From Pseudomonadota bacterium (GTDB lineage: Bacteria > Myxococcota_A > UBA796 > UBA9615), in the NCBI GenBank assembly GCA_024229515.1, contig JAAESI010000153.1, positions 35,146 to 99,145 on the forward strand: a stretch of 64,000 nt of DNA. Direction: 5' to 3'. Below, piece after piece: positions 28,424-37,246 of the stretch. Under the pieces are notes generated by a model. It worked only from the letters and a program-made list of their open reading frames with translations, was not told where the DNA came from and did no database searches. The stretch's first letter is position 1. Each line of letters begins with the position of its first letter. The position numbers and the translations under genes were made by a program.

Positions 28424-29896
28424 CTACTCCGCGACGATCCTGCCGGACGGGTCGACCGCGCCGGGCAGGTCCAGCCCCGCGGACAGGCCGATGACCGCCT
28501 CGAAGAGCTCCGCCCGCTCGACCTTGAGCCGGGTGATCTCCCGCGCCCGCGCCGCCCGCGTGAGGCGAACCCGGAGCGAGCGCAGCGTCTCCTGCACGAG
28601 GCGCGAGTACGGCAGCGCGATGATCCCGCCGACGACGCCGAACACCACCGCCATGAAGCCGGCGAACATCGGGGTGTCGGGCAGGTTCGGCCAGATCGTG
28701 TGCAGCTTGCCGTGGGTCATCGCGGCGACGACGGCGGCGCCGCCCCAAGCCAGGGGGAACGCCACGATCCCGAACAGCAGCTTGATGCTCGCCTCATCCT
28801 TGCGCGCCTTGGCGAAGACCTTGGACAGCACCTTCAGCCCCGCCAGCGGGAACAGGTTCACGACGTAGCCGACCAGCAGCACCGGGGGCAGCAGGACGAA
28901 CACGAGCATCGCCTGCAGCAGCAGGTACAGCCCCAGGATCGGCCGCAGCAGCTTGGGCCCCCGGTCCAGCTCGTGGTCGTGCAACGCCATGGCGCGGAGG
29001 TCCTGGTCGTAGAGCCGGATCCGCTCGAGCACGGCGCCGACCTGCTCGGGGTGGGTCTCCAGCCGCTCGTAGTAGCCCTGCCAGACGCGGGCGAAGCCGA
29101 GGGTGCGCTCGCCCATGTCGACCCGGCCGGGGCTGGCCCCCGCCCGGTGAGCGCGCTCGGCCCGCACGAGCTTGCGCGCTCGGTGCATCAGGTAGTGCAG
29201 CTCCCAGCTCTCGGTGCAGTGCACGACGTCCCGGAGCACCCGCTCGATCCGCCCCGTCAGCCGGGCGAACCGGTCCTCCTCGGGCGGCTCCTCGACCCGG
29301 TCTCCGAGCTTGGCGATGACGTCGTCCAGCTCCATCGGGGGGTGGAACGCGACCAGGGCGTTGCTGCGGAAGCCCCGCTTGTGGTCGTAGTGCAGCCCCA
29401 CGGGGATGATCACCGGTGGCGGGGCGCCCTCGATCTGGAGCTCGCAGGCCCGGTAGTAGAACCGCGCGGCGCCGGTCTTGATGTGCTGGAGGTGGGGCGC
29501 GTCGTGGCTGTGCCCCTCCGGGAAGAGGCAGGAGAACGAGCCCGCCGCGACCTGCTCCGCGAGCGCATCCAGGCTCTTGTTGTTGGCCTCGCGGCGCGCC
29601 TCGAGGTCGCTGCCGTCGGTGTCCCGGGCGCGGTAGATGGGCACCGTCCCGATCGCCCGCATCACGCTCCCCAGCACCGGCCATTTGAACAGCTGGTGCC
29701 GCGCCCCGAAGATCACCTGGCGGGGGAACTGGCTCAGGATCAGGCCCGGGTCGATCATCCCGTTGGGATGCCAGGAGACGAGCACGCCGCCGCCGTCCTC
29801 AGGCAGATGCTCCGTCCCCGTGACCTCGACATCGCGGAAGAACACGCGGGTCAGGAACCGGACGAAGCCGACGACGGTGGAGTACGCGGACGGCAA
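28424..29896 (-). CDS. Membrane acyltransferase of the PlsC/GPAT superfamily
   Basis: 490 aa. The acyltransferase block is N-terminal: VSWHPNGMIDPG (the His/Asp motif), FGARHQLFKWPVLG, and the FPEGHSHD motif near residue 125, followed by IIPVGLHY. Two or three hydrophobic helices occupy about 305-345 and 370-440, so the C-terminal half is membrane-embedded. The NHPN-type first motif resembles glycerol-phosphate/dihydroxyacetone-phosphate acyltransferases. It transfers acyl chains to a glycerol-phosphate or related acceptor in phospholipid synthesis. The start is a TTG with TAGGCT 6 nt upstream. It lies at the end of the pspA-reductase-kinase set. Confidence 0.87.
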   Translation of the reverse strand: MPSAYSTVVGFVRFLTRVFFRDVEVTGTEHLPEDGGGVLVSWHPNGMIDPGLILSQFPRQVIFGARHQLFKWPVLGSVMRAIGTVPIYRARDTDGSDLEARREANNKSLDALAEQVAAGSFSCLFPEGHSHDAPHLQHIKTGAARFYYRACELQIEGAPPPVIIPVGLHYDHKRGFRSNALVAFHPPMELDDVIAKLGDRVEEPPEEDRFARLTGRIERVLRDVVHCTESWELHYLMHRARKLVRAERAHRAGASPGRVDMGERTLGFARVWQGYYERLETHPEQVGAVLERIRLYDQDLRAMALHDHELDRGPKLLRPILGLYLLLQAMLVFVLLPPVLLVGYVVNLFPLAGLKVLSKVFAKARKDEASIKLLFGIVAFPLAWGGAAVVAAMTHGKLHTIWPNLPDTPMFAGFMAVVFGVVGGIIALPYSRLVQETLRSLRVRLTRAARAREITRLKVERAELFEAVIGLSAGLDLPGAVDPSGRIVAE

Positions 29897-29902
29897 GGTG
29901 CA

Positions 29903-29908
29903 AGCCTA
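29903..29908 (-). promoter_or_regulatory. TAGGCT box 6 nt upstream of the acyltransferase TTG
   Basis: Minus-strand TAGGCT ends 6 nt before the TTG start at 29896, in the 16-bp gap after the histidine kinase gene. Putative leaderless -10. Confidence 0.4.
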
Positions 29909-29912
29909 CTCG

Positions 29913-31638
29913 CTACAGCGCGCCCGGCGGAAATGAGCCGTCGGCGCCGGTCCACTTCTCGACCGCGGCCCTGAGTCCGCCGAGGCGGATCGGGTTGGCG
30001 AGGTAGTCGTCCATGCCCGACTCCAGCGCGCGTTGCTTGGCGTCCTCGGTCGCGTACCCCGACAGGCCCACGATCGGGCAGCGCGCCGAGGGGCCGTCGC
30101 TGGCCCGCAGCGACGAGGTGGTCGACAGCCCATCGATGCCGGGCATGTCGCAGTCCATGAAGATCAGGTCGTAGGCGTCGGCGTGGGCGCGGTCGATCGC
30201 CTCGGCTCCGCCGGCCGCGCGGGTGACGCGGCACCCCAACGATTGCAGCAGCAGACCGACCACCTCGCGGGTGTCGTCGTTGTCATCGACCACCAGGACC
30301 CGGGGCCCCTGCTCCTCCTCGGGCGGTGCGATGTCGACCTCGAGCTCTTCGCTGATCGCGGCCTCGGCGACGATCTCCAGGGGAAGCCGGACGGTGAAGT
30401 GGGCACCTGCCTCGGGGCGGTTGGCCGCGGAGATCCGACCGCCCATCGCCTCCACCAGCCGCCGGCTGATGGCGAGCCCCAGCCCTGCTCCGCCGTGCGA
30501 CCGCGACGGGGAGCTGTCGGCCTGCTGGAAGACGTCGAACAGCGCCTCCTCCATGCCCGCGGGGAGCCCCGGCCCAGTGTCCAGCACCTCGAGGATCACC
30601 TCCCCCTGCTCGCGCCGGCCGCGCAGGGTGATGCCACCCTGAACGGTGAACTTCAGCGCGTTGCCGATGAGGTTGACGATCACCTGGCGGATGCGGCCCG
30701 CATCCCCCTGCACCGTGCCGAACCGGCTGCCCTCCCGGCGCAGCTGCAAGCCCTTGCCGTAGGCCGGGGCGCGGAACAGCAGCAGGATCTCGTCCAGCAC
30801 CCCGTCCAGGTCGAAGTCCGTCGGATGGAGGTGCAGCGCGCCGGCCTCGATCCGACTCAGGTCGAGCACATCGGAGATCAGCTGCAGGAGCTGGTCTCCG
30901 GCCCGATCGATCACGTCCAGGTGGCCCGTCTGGCCCACGGTCAGGGTGGTCGTCCGGAGCAGCTCCACCCGCCCCAGGATCACCGTCATGGGGGTGCGGA
31001 TCTCGTGGCTCACCGTCGCCAGGAACTCCGACTTGGCGTCGCTGGCGGACTGCGCTTGAGCACGCGAGGCCTGGGCCTCCTCCAGCACGGAGGCGAGCTT
31101 CTGGTAGGCCTCCTCCAGCTCGTTGCTCCGGCGGAAGGCGATGCCGAAGAGGGCCCAGGCCAGCACCCCCAGCCCGATAGCAACCAGTGCTAGCAGCTGG
31201 ATCGCCGACCACCGATCGGCCATCTCGGCGTCGAGGGCCTCCGTCTCGACCCAGATGGCACGCATCAGGCCGTCGACCGTCTGCATCACCTCGACCCGAG
31301 CGCTGTCGCGATCCCCCGGGGTGTTGATCGACGCCTTCAGCCGCAGCGCCGCGGCCCTCGCCGCGTCCGCCCGGGGGGCGAGCTTGGAGTCCTCGCCGGC
31401 GCGCTCGCACAGAAGTCCGATGCGATCCAACGCCTCGGCGACCACCGGCTCGTCGGGGTGGTGGGTGTGGAGGGGTCCGGGTCGTCCACTGGAGCTCGCG
31501 CACCAGATCGTGCCGCCGCTCCAGCTCGACCGAGACCCGCCCGGCCTGCTCGACCACCCGCGCGCTCCACACCCCGAAGCCGATCGTCAGGGCGGCGCCA
31601 AAGACGAGCAGAAGCGCGGGCGCGCGCCGCGTTGTCAG
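29913..31638 (-). CDS. Hybrid sensor histidine kinase/response regulator, N-terminal part in another frame
   Basis: The intact frame (29913-31445, 510 aa) has a membrane helix, HisKA with H-box SHEIRTPMTV, N-box NLIGNALKFT, G boxes DTGPGLP and GGAGLGLAIS, then a receiver domain with LVVDDNDD and phospho-Asp FMDCDMPGIDG. The receiver's conserved Lys is replaced (YLANPIRL instead of KP). Upstream, another frame encodes TTRRAPALLLVFG and a second membrane helix, then VELERRHDLVRELQW, so a periplasmic sensor of about 100 aa lies between two helices. The frames join if one base is dropped near the G run at 31472-31475. No ATG/GTG/TTG begins that segment; a CTG at 31638 overlaps the reductase stop as CTGA. 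Confidence 0.82.
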
Positions 31639-32438
31639 CCGATGAACTCTTCGCCGCCGTGGATGCCCAGCGTGTTGCCGGTCATCCAGTACAGCCGTGG
31701 ATCGGTGAGGGCGCAGATCGCACCAGCGACATCCTCAACGTGAGTGAGGCGGCTGATGGGCGACTTCGTCGTGCTCTTGCGGATCAGCTCTTCGTGGCCG
31801 GGGATCTTCCGCAGCGCGGCGGTCTCGGTGACGCCGGCGCAGATCGCGTTCACCGTGATCTTGCGCTCCAGGAGCTCGTAGGCGAGCTGCCGAACGTGCG
31901 CCTCCAGCGCCGCCTTGGCAGAGCTGACGACGCCGTACGCGGGGGTCACCTGGCGCGCTCCCGTCGACGTCATCGCGAAGATGCGGCCGCCCTCGGTCAT
32001 GAGCCCGCGGTGGACCACATCCTGGGTCCACCACACCAACGAGTTGGCCATCACGTCCTGCGTCATGACCATCTGCTTGGCCGAGACGACACCGTCTTCG
32101 TCGCCGACGGGTCGGACCAAGTTCTTCAGCGAACCAAAGGCCAGCGAGTGCATCAGCACGGTCAGCGTGCCGCCGTCCTCGGCCAGCGTCTCGGCGATGC
32201 TGTCCACCACCTTGCCCCGACGCTTGTCGTCGGCGGCGTTGGTATTGAAGAAGAGGCAGCGCACCCCCGCCGCTTCACAGTCCGCCACGACTTGGTGGGC
32301 CTGGGGGAGCGTGCCGCGGCGGTCCAGGTGGACACCGAAGATGTGGAAGCCGTCAGCCGCGAGCGCACGGGCCGCAGCGGCCCCAAAGCCGCTGCTGCTG
32401 CCGAGGATCAGGGCCCAGCGAGGAGAAGAATCAGTCAT
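31635..32438 (-). CDS. SDR oxidoreductase resembling enoyl-ACP reductase FabL/FabI
   Basis: 267 aa. The nucleotide loop is GSSSGFGAAAARAL and the catalytic segment TSTGARQVTPAYGVVSSAKAALEA gives a Tyr-x6-Lys spacing, as in FabI/FabL rather than the classical YxxxK. ITVNAICAGVTETAALRKIPGHEELIRK follows the FabL pattern closely. This suggests NAD(P)H reduction of trans-2-enoyl-ACP, the last step of fatty-acid elongation. It is 24 bp from pspA and next to a histidine kinase and an acyltransferase, so a lipid role fits. A specialised SDR with another substrate remains possible. Confidence 0.83.
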   Translation of the reverse strand: MTDSSPRWALILGSSSGFGAAAARALAADGFHIFGVHLDRRGTLPQAHQVVADCEAAGVRCLFFNTNAADDKRRGKVVDSIAETLAEDGGTLTVLMHSLAFGSLKNLVRPVGDEDGVVSAKQMVMTQDVMANSLVWWTQDVVHRGLMTEGGRIFAMTSTGARQVTPAYGVVSSAKAALEAHVRQLAYELLERKITVNAICAGVTETAALRKIPGHEELIRKSTTKSPISRLTHVEDVAGAICALTDPRLYWMTGNTLGIHGGEEFIG

Positions 32439-32462
32439 GAATGGGGTTCCGCGCGGGCGGGG

Positions 32463-33191
32463 CTACATGGACTTCTTGACGCCCGCCGCTTCCGTCGCGC
32501 CGGCCTTTTCGGAGTCGCGAGCCTTTTTGAGCGCCTCGAGCTGAGCTCGGGCGGTGGCCGTACCGGCCTGTGCCTTGATCTTGTCGAGCTTGGAGTTCAG
32601 CGAGCTGTCGCCGATCTCCGTGCTGACGTCGGCCTCGGCGTGCAGTCTGTCGATGTGCTCCCGGACGTTGTCCAGGGCCTTGATGTCGGCGTCCATGCTC
32701 AGGCCCGAGAGGGTCTCCTGAATCTGGATGCGAGCCTCCGCGTGCTCCTTCTTGGCGAGCATCGCGTCCTTCTCACGCTCGAGCTTCTCGATCTCGGCCT
32801 GGAAGGCGACGATCGAGGCCTTGGCGTCCTCCGCCTGCTCCTTGGCGTGGATCAGCTCGCGGTCGACGGCGGCGATGCGGGCCGTGAGCTCTTCCTTGCG
32901 CTGCAGCAGCACGAGGGCGACGTCGTCCTCTTCCTGGTCGACGGCGGCGGCGATCTGGAGATCGAGGTCGGCGATCGCGCGGCTCTTCTCTTCGAGCTCG
33001 GCGCTCAGCTTGTTGCGCTGGACGATGATCCCGGAGACAGCCTTCTTCAGAGACTTGTACTTCTCTTTGCGGGTGTTGATCGCCGCTTCGTAGACCGCCT
33101 CGGGGTTGTCCTTCTCGAGGTTTCCGACGAACAGCGAAAGGAACCCCTTCCAGAGGTTTCCCATGCGCGAAAAGAAGCCACCCTCAGCCAT
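32463..33191 (-). CDS. pspA: PspA/IM30 family membrane-stress protein
   Basis: 242 aa, almost entirely helical coiled coil. The N-terminal amphipathic part FFSRMGNLWKGFLSLF matches the PspA membrane-binding helix, followed by EAVYEAAINTRKEKYKSLKKAV and a long heptad region (AFQAEIEKLEREKDAM). PspA/IM30 proteins assemble on the inner face of the cytoplasmic membrane and repair or protect it. AAGGGGA lies 1 nt before the ATG. No PspF/PspBC homologue is in the window; the downstream hybrid kinase may be the regulator. Confidence 0.87.
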   Translation of the reverse strand: MAEGGFFSRMGNLWKGFLSLFVGNLEKDNPEAVYEAAINTRKEKYKSLKKAVSGIIVQRNKLSAELEEKSRAIADLDLQIAAAVDQEEDDVALVLLQRKEELTARIAAVDRELIHAKEQAEDAKASIVAFQAEIEKLEREKDAMLAKKEHAEARIQIQETLSGLSMDADIKALDNVREHIDRLHAEADVSTEIGDSSLNSKLDKIKAQAGTATARAQLEALKKARDSEKAGATEAAGVKKSM

Positions 33192-33206
33192 TACATGTCC
33201 CCTTGT

Positions 33207-33222
33207 GCCGCCCTTTGGCGGC
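33207..33222 (-). promoter_or_regulatory. Short hairpin in the pspA leader
   Basis: GCCGCC/GGCGGC form a 6-bp stem with a 4-nt loop just upstream of the pspA Shine-Dalgarno, in the 57-bp gap after the epimerase gene. It could be a weak terminator for that gene or a leader hairpin. Confidence 0.35.
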
Positions 33223-33248
33223 CGCGAGCATACACCATCAGTCTCGAC

Positions 33249-33989
33249 CTATACGCCCCGCTCGCGCGCGTATTCCACCAGTTCCAGACCGAGCGGCCGC
33301 AGCAGCCGGGTCGCGTGCCGCGTGTCGTACACGGCAACGTTGGACGGCGAGTCGGGATCGACCAGATGAACCCCCCGCCGGAGCGAGCCGGGATGCTCGG
33401 CGAGTGCCGAGGCCGCCTCGACGAGCCAGTCCACCGGCGCGTTGCGGGCCGCCCGCAGCACGGTCCAGGGGACGTCGGAGGCGCGCACCCGGCGCTCGGC
33501 CACCATCTTGGACTCGGCGTACGCGGTCCCTTCGAACTGCTGGCCGCGGAGCAGGTCGGTCTCCGAGAAGGGGCCGGTGATGTCGCCCGAGACCGCCACA
33601 TCCGAGATGTGAACGAAGCGCCGAAGGTGTGGCAGCTCCGCGGCCAGCCCCAGCGTGTGGGTGGTGCCGCGGACGTTGTGGCTCCAGACCCAGCCCCGGT
33701 CCTGCTTCGGGCCGGTGTAGGCCCCCGCGTGCACGACGACCTCCACGCCTTCGAGGCTGGCGCGATCACGCTTGTCCAGCAGCTCGGGCCGGGTCAGATC
33801 CCCGGTGACGAGCCGGATTCGGCGGGCGGTGTCGGCCTCGGTGGTGCGCAGCTCGGCGAGCCACTCGCGAGCGGATCGACGGCTCTCCTTGCGGACCAAC
33901 AGCGACAGCTCGTGGCCGGCCCGGACGAGGTACAGCGCCAGGGGACGTCCCAGCCGCCCGGTGCCCCCGGTGAGGAAGTAGTTCGACAC
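33249..33989 (-). CDS. NAD(P)-dependent epimerase/dehydratase-like extended SDR
   Basis: Start set at GTG 33989 (MSNYFLTGGTGRLG), 246 aa; the track's longer start crosses into the divergent lipoprotein gene. Rossmann motif GGTGRLG, then VVVHAGAYTGP, HISDVAVSGD and YAESKMVAER, the last supplying the Tyr-x3-Lys pair. At 246 aa it is shorter than typical NDP-sugar epimerases, and the C-terminal substrate lobe is reduced. Substrate unknown. TACCCC lies 6 nt before the GTG. Confidence 0.83.
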   Translation of the reverse strand: MSNYFLTGGTGRLGRPLALYLVRAGHELSLLVRKESRRSAREWLAELRTTEADTARRIRLVTGDLTRPELLDKRDRASLEGVEVVVHAGAYTGPKQDRGWVWSHNVRGTTHTLGLAAELPHLRRFVHISDVAVSGDITGPFSETDLLRGQQFEGTAYAESKMVAERRVRASDVPWTVLRAARNAPVDWLVEAASALAEHPGSLRRGVHLVDPDSPSNVAVYDTRHATRLLRPLGLELVEYARERGV

Positions 33990-34037
33990 GGCAGTGGGGT
34001 AGCACGCAGCCCGATGCGCTGCCACCTGGGGTCGGGA

Positions 34038-34043
34038 TAGGAT
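34038..34043 (+). promoter_or_regulatory. TAGGAT box 7 nt upstream of the FG-GAP lipoprotein ATG
   Basis: TAGGAT (34038-34043) is followed by 7 nt and the ATG at 34051. It overlaps the alternative ATG at 34042, which favours the later start. Confidence 0.42.
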
Positions 34044-34050
34044 GCCCGGC

Positions 34051-35691
34051 ATGAAGCGCACTCCCTGGCTGCTCCTGGTCCTCGCCCTGGCCCTCGTCGG
34101 ATGCCCCGATGACGACGACGACGACTCCTCCGACGACGACACCACCGACGACGACGACTCCTCCGACGACGACGACGCCACCGACGATGACGACGCCACC
34201 GACGACGACGACGCCACCGACGACGACGACGTCACCCCCCCGCTGCCGGGCTCGGCCATCGGCAACCACCCCTCGTTCGCCTCCAGCCGAACGTCCGACT
34301 GGTCGGGTGACGGGGTCGCGATCCTCGGCGACGTCAACGGCGACGGCTTCGACGACTTCGCCATCGGCGCACCCGCGGGCGGACTCAAGGAGATCGGCTC
34401 GGAGCCGGGCCAGCTGTTCCTGTTCTTCGGCAAGGCCGACCCCGACTGGGGCCCCGAGACTCCCCTCACCGACGCCGACGTGCAGTGGGAAGGGACCGCC
34501 AACGACGACCTCGGCTTCGCCGTCATCGGCCCGGGCGACTGGAACGGCGACGGCTTCGACGACATCGTCGTATCGGCCCCCCAGCACCCCCAGGGCAACG
34601 CCCAGGCGGGGCGGCTGTGGCTCATTCCGGGCCGCTCGTCGGGCTGGCCCATCGGCATGACGCCCATCGCCGACGACGCGATCGAGGTGTTCCCCGAGGC
34701 CGACAACAGCAAGCTCGGCCTGGGCCTCGGCGCCATCGGCGACGTCAACGGCGACGGCCTCCCCGACTTCGCCGCCAACTCACCGCTGTGGAACAACAAC
34801 GAGGGGCGCACCTACGTGTTCTTCGGCCGCACGGACCCCGTCACAGTGCTCGCCTCGTCCACCGCGGACGTGCTCCTGAACCCCGGCTGCGGCACCTGCT
34901 ACGGCTCCGTGTCGGGCTCGACCATCGCGGGCATCGGCGACGTCAACGACGACGGCATCGACGACTTCGCCATCGGCGCCCCGCAGGCGCGGCCGGCGGA
35001 CGAGGGCGGACTCCCGTTCGGCCGGGTCTACGTCATCCACGGCTCCGAGACCCTGAGCGGCGAGATCGCCCTGGAGCCGGATGGCGGCCCCCGGGGCGCC
35101 GCCACGATCATCGTCGGCCTCGCGGGAAACACCGACACGGGGCTCGGGCTGGCCGGCGCGGACATCACCGGGGACGGCATCAGCGACCTCATCGTGGGCG
35201 CCCCCCACAACGACCCGGACCCCTTCAGCAAGGGCGCCCTGTACGTCTTCGAAGGACGGACCGGCGGCTTCGCGGCGGACCTGACGCCCGCGGACGCGGA
35301 CCACACCCTGGAGGGGACCACCGTGCTCGAGTCGGTCGGCTACACCCCCGCCGTCGGCGACTTCGATGGCGACGGGGACGCCGACCTGGCCATCGGCTGC
35401 CCGGAGGCGGCAGGCCTGAACGACCCCCTCGCGCGCAGCGGCCGGCTCTACCTCATCAACGATCCGCCGGCCGACTGGCCGACCACGGACCCGATCGACG
35501 CCGCCCTCGCGGTGTGGCTGGGCGACGAGTACCCGCACTGGGTCGGCGAAGCCGTGAGCATCGGCGGCGACATCAACAACGACGGCTACATGGACATCCT
35601 CGTCGGCGCCAACAAGAGCTCCGCGGTGTCGGAGCGGGCCGGCCAGACGTACCTCATCCTCGGCGACGAGCCGGGCGAGCTGGCGAACTGA
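34051..35691 (+). CDS. FG-GAP/integrin-alpha-like beta-propeller lipoprotein with poly-Asp linker
   Basis: 546 aa from MKRTPWLL; the ORF-track ATG is three codons earlier. Lipobox LVGC is followed at once by PDDDDDD and a linker of about 45 residues built from DDDDAT and DDDDSS units. The rest is a beta-propeller with repeated FG-GAP calcium loops: GDVNGDGFDDFAIGAP, GDWNGDGFDDIVV, GDVNGDGLPDF, GDVNDDGIDDF, DITGDGISDLIVGAP, GDFDGDGDADLAIG and GDINNDGYMDILVGA, which makes seven blades. Such proteins are extracellular adhesins or scaffolds. It converges with the GNAT gene with no intervening base. Confidence 0.9.
   Translation: MKRTPWLLLVLALALVGCPDDDDDDSSDDDTTDDDDSSDDDDATDDDDATDDDDATDDDDVTPPLPGSAIGNHPSFASSRTSDWSGDGVAILGDVNGDGFDDFAIGAPAGGLKEIGSEPGQLFLFFGKADPDWGPETPLTDADVQWEGTANDDLGFAVIGPGDWNGDGFDDIVVSAPQHPQGNAQAGRLWLIPGRSSGWPIGMTPIADDAIEVFPEADNSKLGLGLGAIGDVNGDGLPDFAANSPLWNNNEGRTYVFFGRTDPVTVLASSTADVLLNPGCGTCYGSVSGSTIAGIGDVNDDGIDDFAIGAPQARPADEGGLPFGRVYVIHGSETLSGEIALEPDGGPRGAATIIVGLAGNTDTGLGLAGADITGDGISDLIVGAPHNDPDPFSKGALYVFEGRTGGFAADLTPADADHTLEGTTVLESVGYTPAVGDFDGDGDADLAIGCPEAAGLNDPLARSGRLYLINDPPADWPTTDPIDAALAVWLGDEYPHWVGEAVSIGGDINNDGYMDILVGANKSSAVSERAGQTYLILGDEPGELAN
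34165..34218 (+). repeat. 18-bp tandem repeat coding DDDDAT
   Basis: Three copies of GACGACGACGACGCCACC at 34165, 34183 and 34201; the second has GAT for GAC. They encode the poly-Asp linker after the lipobox. The same peptide unit, with a different Ala codon, recurs at 52693-52746. Confidence 0.85.
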
Positions 35692-36135
35692 TCAGCTGAG
35701 GCTCTTGCGGTAGCAGACGAGCCGCTCGGCCTCCTCGAAGCCGAGCGCTTCGTGGAAGCTGCCGCTGGATTGGTTGCCCAGCTGGCGATCGCTCGCCATC
35801 TCCGTGCAGCCCTGCTCGATGGCCCAGACCTCCGCGGCGGCGACGAGGGCGCGACCGACCGCGTCTTGGCGGTACTCGGGGTGCACGAAGATCCCCTCGA
35901 TGTAGCCCACGGGAGAGGTGGCGCAGCCCTCGGCGTAGGCGCGCAGCCCGATCTCCGCGAAACCGATGACGCCATCGTCGGAGTGGTCCGCGAGCAGGCA
36001 GATCGGGGAGCTCGGGGAGGCGACGAAGTAGGCCGCGACCTCGGCGGCGTGGTCCGAGAACGAGCCCGGCCAGAGCGCGTCGCGCAGGTTCAGCCAGTCG
36101 GAGGCGTCCGCGGGTTCGGCGAGGCGGATGGTGAT
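35692..36135 (-). CDS. GNAT acetyltransferase resembling aminoglycoside 6'-N-acetyltransferases; no standard start codon
   Basis: Reading back from the ORF-track fragment, the frame stays open to the stop of the upstream lipoprotein and encodes a complete GNAT of 147 aa: ITIRLAEPADASDWLNLRDALWP, GFAEIGLRAYAEG, GYIEGIFVHPEYR, VGRALVAAAEVWA and FHEALGFEEAERLVCYRKSL. It resembles the AAC(6')-I type, which acetylates the 6'-amine of aminoglycosides using acetyl-CoA; the natural substrate may differ. The residue where Met is expected is an ATC at 36135, two codons after the upstream TAG, in the same frame. The first ATG/GTG/TTG is mid-domain at 35910. Either ATC initiates, or there is a base error, or stop read-through. 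Confidence 0.78.
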   Translation of the reverse strand: MTIRLAEPADASDWLNLRDALWPGSFSDHAAEVAAYFVASPSSPICLLADHSDDGVIGFAEIGLRAYAEGCATSPVGYIEGIFVHPEYRQDAVGRALVAAAEVWAIEQGCTEMASDRQLGNQSSGSFHEALGFEEAERLVCYRKSLS

Positions 36136-36138
36136 CGC

Positions 36139-37173
36139 CTAGAGCTCCACTTCGCCCGGGGAGGTCGGCGTGTGGGGGATAACCTCGTCGCCGAGCACGA
36201 CCTCCAGCGCCTCGCCCTGGGGGAGCTCCACGCACAGGTTGCTGGCGACGCCAGTGGTGCCCAGGAGCAGCCGATCGTGCACCCCCGCGGGGCGGACGTT
36301 GGCGGTGCCGGACTCCCCGACCGTCAGGCACTGCTTGACCGGTTCGGGCCACGACTCGATGACGAGATCCTTGCCCTCGACGTCCCGCACGAGCCCGACG
36401 TCCCACAGCCTGGTGGCGATGCCGACGCGGTCGACGCCGCCGCACTCGCAGAACCAGGCGCTGTCGCGGAGCTTGCAGGGGTCGGCCCGCTTGCTGTCGG
36501 CGATGCACCAGACGCCCGCGACATCCCGCGGATCGGGGACCCAGACCCACAACGGCGCCTCCGCGCCCAACCGCACGGTCGCTTCGAATTCGCGCGGGTG
36601 GTCCTCGGCCAGCTCGTCGCTCCGGTTCATCCGCCACGTGCGGGGGGCCTGTCCCTCGGCCGTGATCGTGCCGGCGACGTGGCCGTAGGGCAGGCCCTTG
36701 ATGTGCACCCCGTCCACCGGGATCGGCAGGACTTCGCCGGTGGTCCGGGTCAGCAAGCCGGTCAGGGGCGCCCCCGCCGCATCGACGATCTTGAGGTGGG
36801 CGGTGCGCTGCGGCACGAGCACCACGTCCAGCGGCGACGGCTCCGGCTCGGCGGTCACCTCCTGAGGCTCGTTGGCCCAGATCCAGCCCGGGAACGCCAG
36901 GGAGATTCGCGTGGCACAGGGCGCGGCGAACGAGAACGCACCGTCGGCGGTCGAGGACCCGGTGTCCTCCGCCACCCCCCGGTACTCCCGCTCCCCCACC
37001 GGCTCGGAGGCGCGCATCTCGATCGCGACGGCCGCCGGCTCCATGGCCACGGTCACAACGCCGAGAACGCTGCAGTCGAGGGCGGGGGGCGTCACCGGCT
37101 CCGGGGTCGGTTCAGGAGCGGGCTCGGACGTACCGCAACCGAGGAGAGCGATGAGGACAAACAGGCGTCGCAT
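36139..37173 (-). CDS. Predicted lipoprotein of unknown function
   Basis: 344 aa; lipobox ALLGC followed by a PEPTPEP linker. The body is beta-rich with possible carboxypeptidase-regulatory-like (CarboxypepD_reg) strands (LVPQRTAHLKIVDAAGAPLTGLL, DGVHIKGLPYGHVAGTI), and three Cys (WCIADS, DPCKL, FCECGG) sit near residue 220. No enzymatic motif. TAGAAA lies 6 nt before the ATG. Divergent from the serine palmitoyltransferase-like gene. Confidence 0.75.
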   Translation of the reverse strand: MRRLFVLIALLGCGTSEPAPEPTPEPVTPPALDCSVLGVVTVAMEPAAVAIEMRASEPVGEREYRGVAEDTGSSTADGAFSFAAPCATRISLAFPGWIWANEPQEVTAEPEPSPLDVVLVPQRTAHLKIVDAAGAPLTGLLTRTTGEVLPIPVDGVHIKGLPYGHVAGTITAEGQAPRTWRMNRSDELAEDHPREFEATVRLGAEAPLWVWVPDPRDVAGVWCIADSKRADPCKLRDSAWFCECGGVDRVGIATRLWDVGLVRDVEGKDLVIESWPEPVKQCLTVGESGTANVRPAGVHDRLLLGTTGVASNLCVELPQGEALEVVLGDEVIPHTPTSPGEVEL

Positions 37174-37191
37174 CTATCGTTTCTACCGTTC

Positions 37192-37220
37192 TTGACCGGC
37201 CGGGTCGCGCGCGTTACCTT
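37192..37220 (+). promoter_or_regulatory. Promoter of the serine palmitoyltransferase-like gene
   Basis: TTGACC (37192-37197), a 17-bp spacer and TACCTT (37215-37220). The predicted leader is about 20 nt to the ATG at 37247. Confidence 0.5.
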
Positions 37221-37246
37221 CCGCGCCTCTCACGCCCCGGATCCTG

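Noticed and set aside
34165-34218. CRISPR-like array
   Set aside because: The 18-bp units are contiguous and in frame, coding a poly-Asp linker; there are no spacers.
33990-34811. N-terminal extension of the epimerase gene to 34811 as in the ORF track
   Set aside because: The extension is Ser/Ala/Pro shadow sequence antisense to the FG-GAP lipoprotein; the Rossmann motif follows the GTG at 33989 directly.
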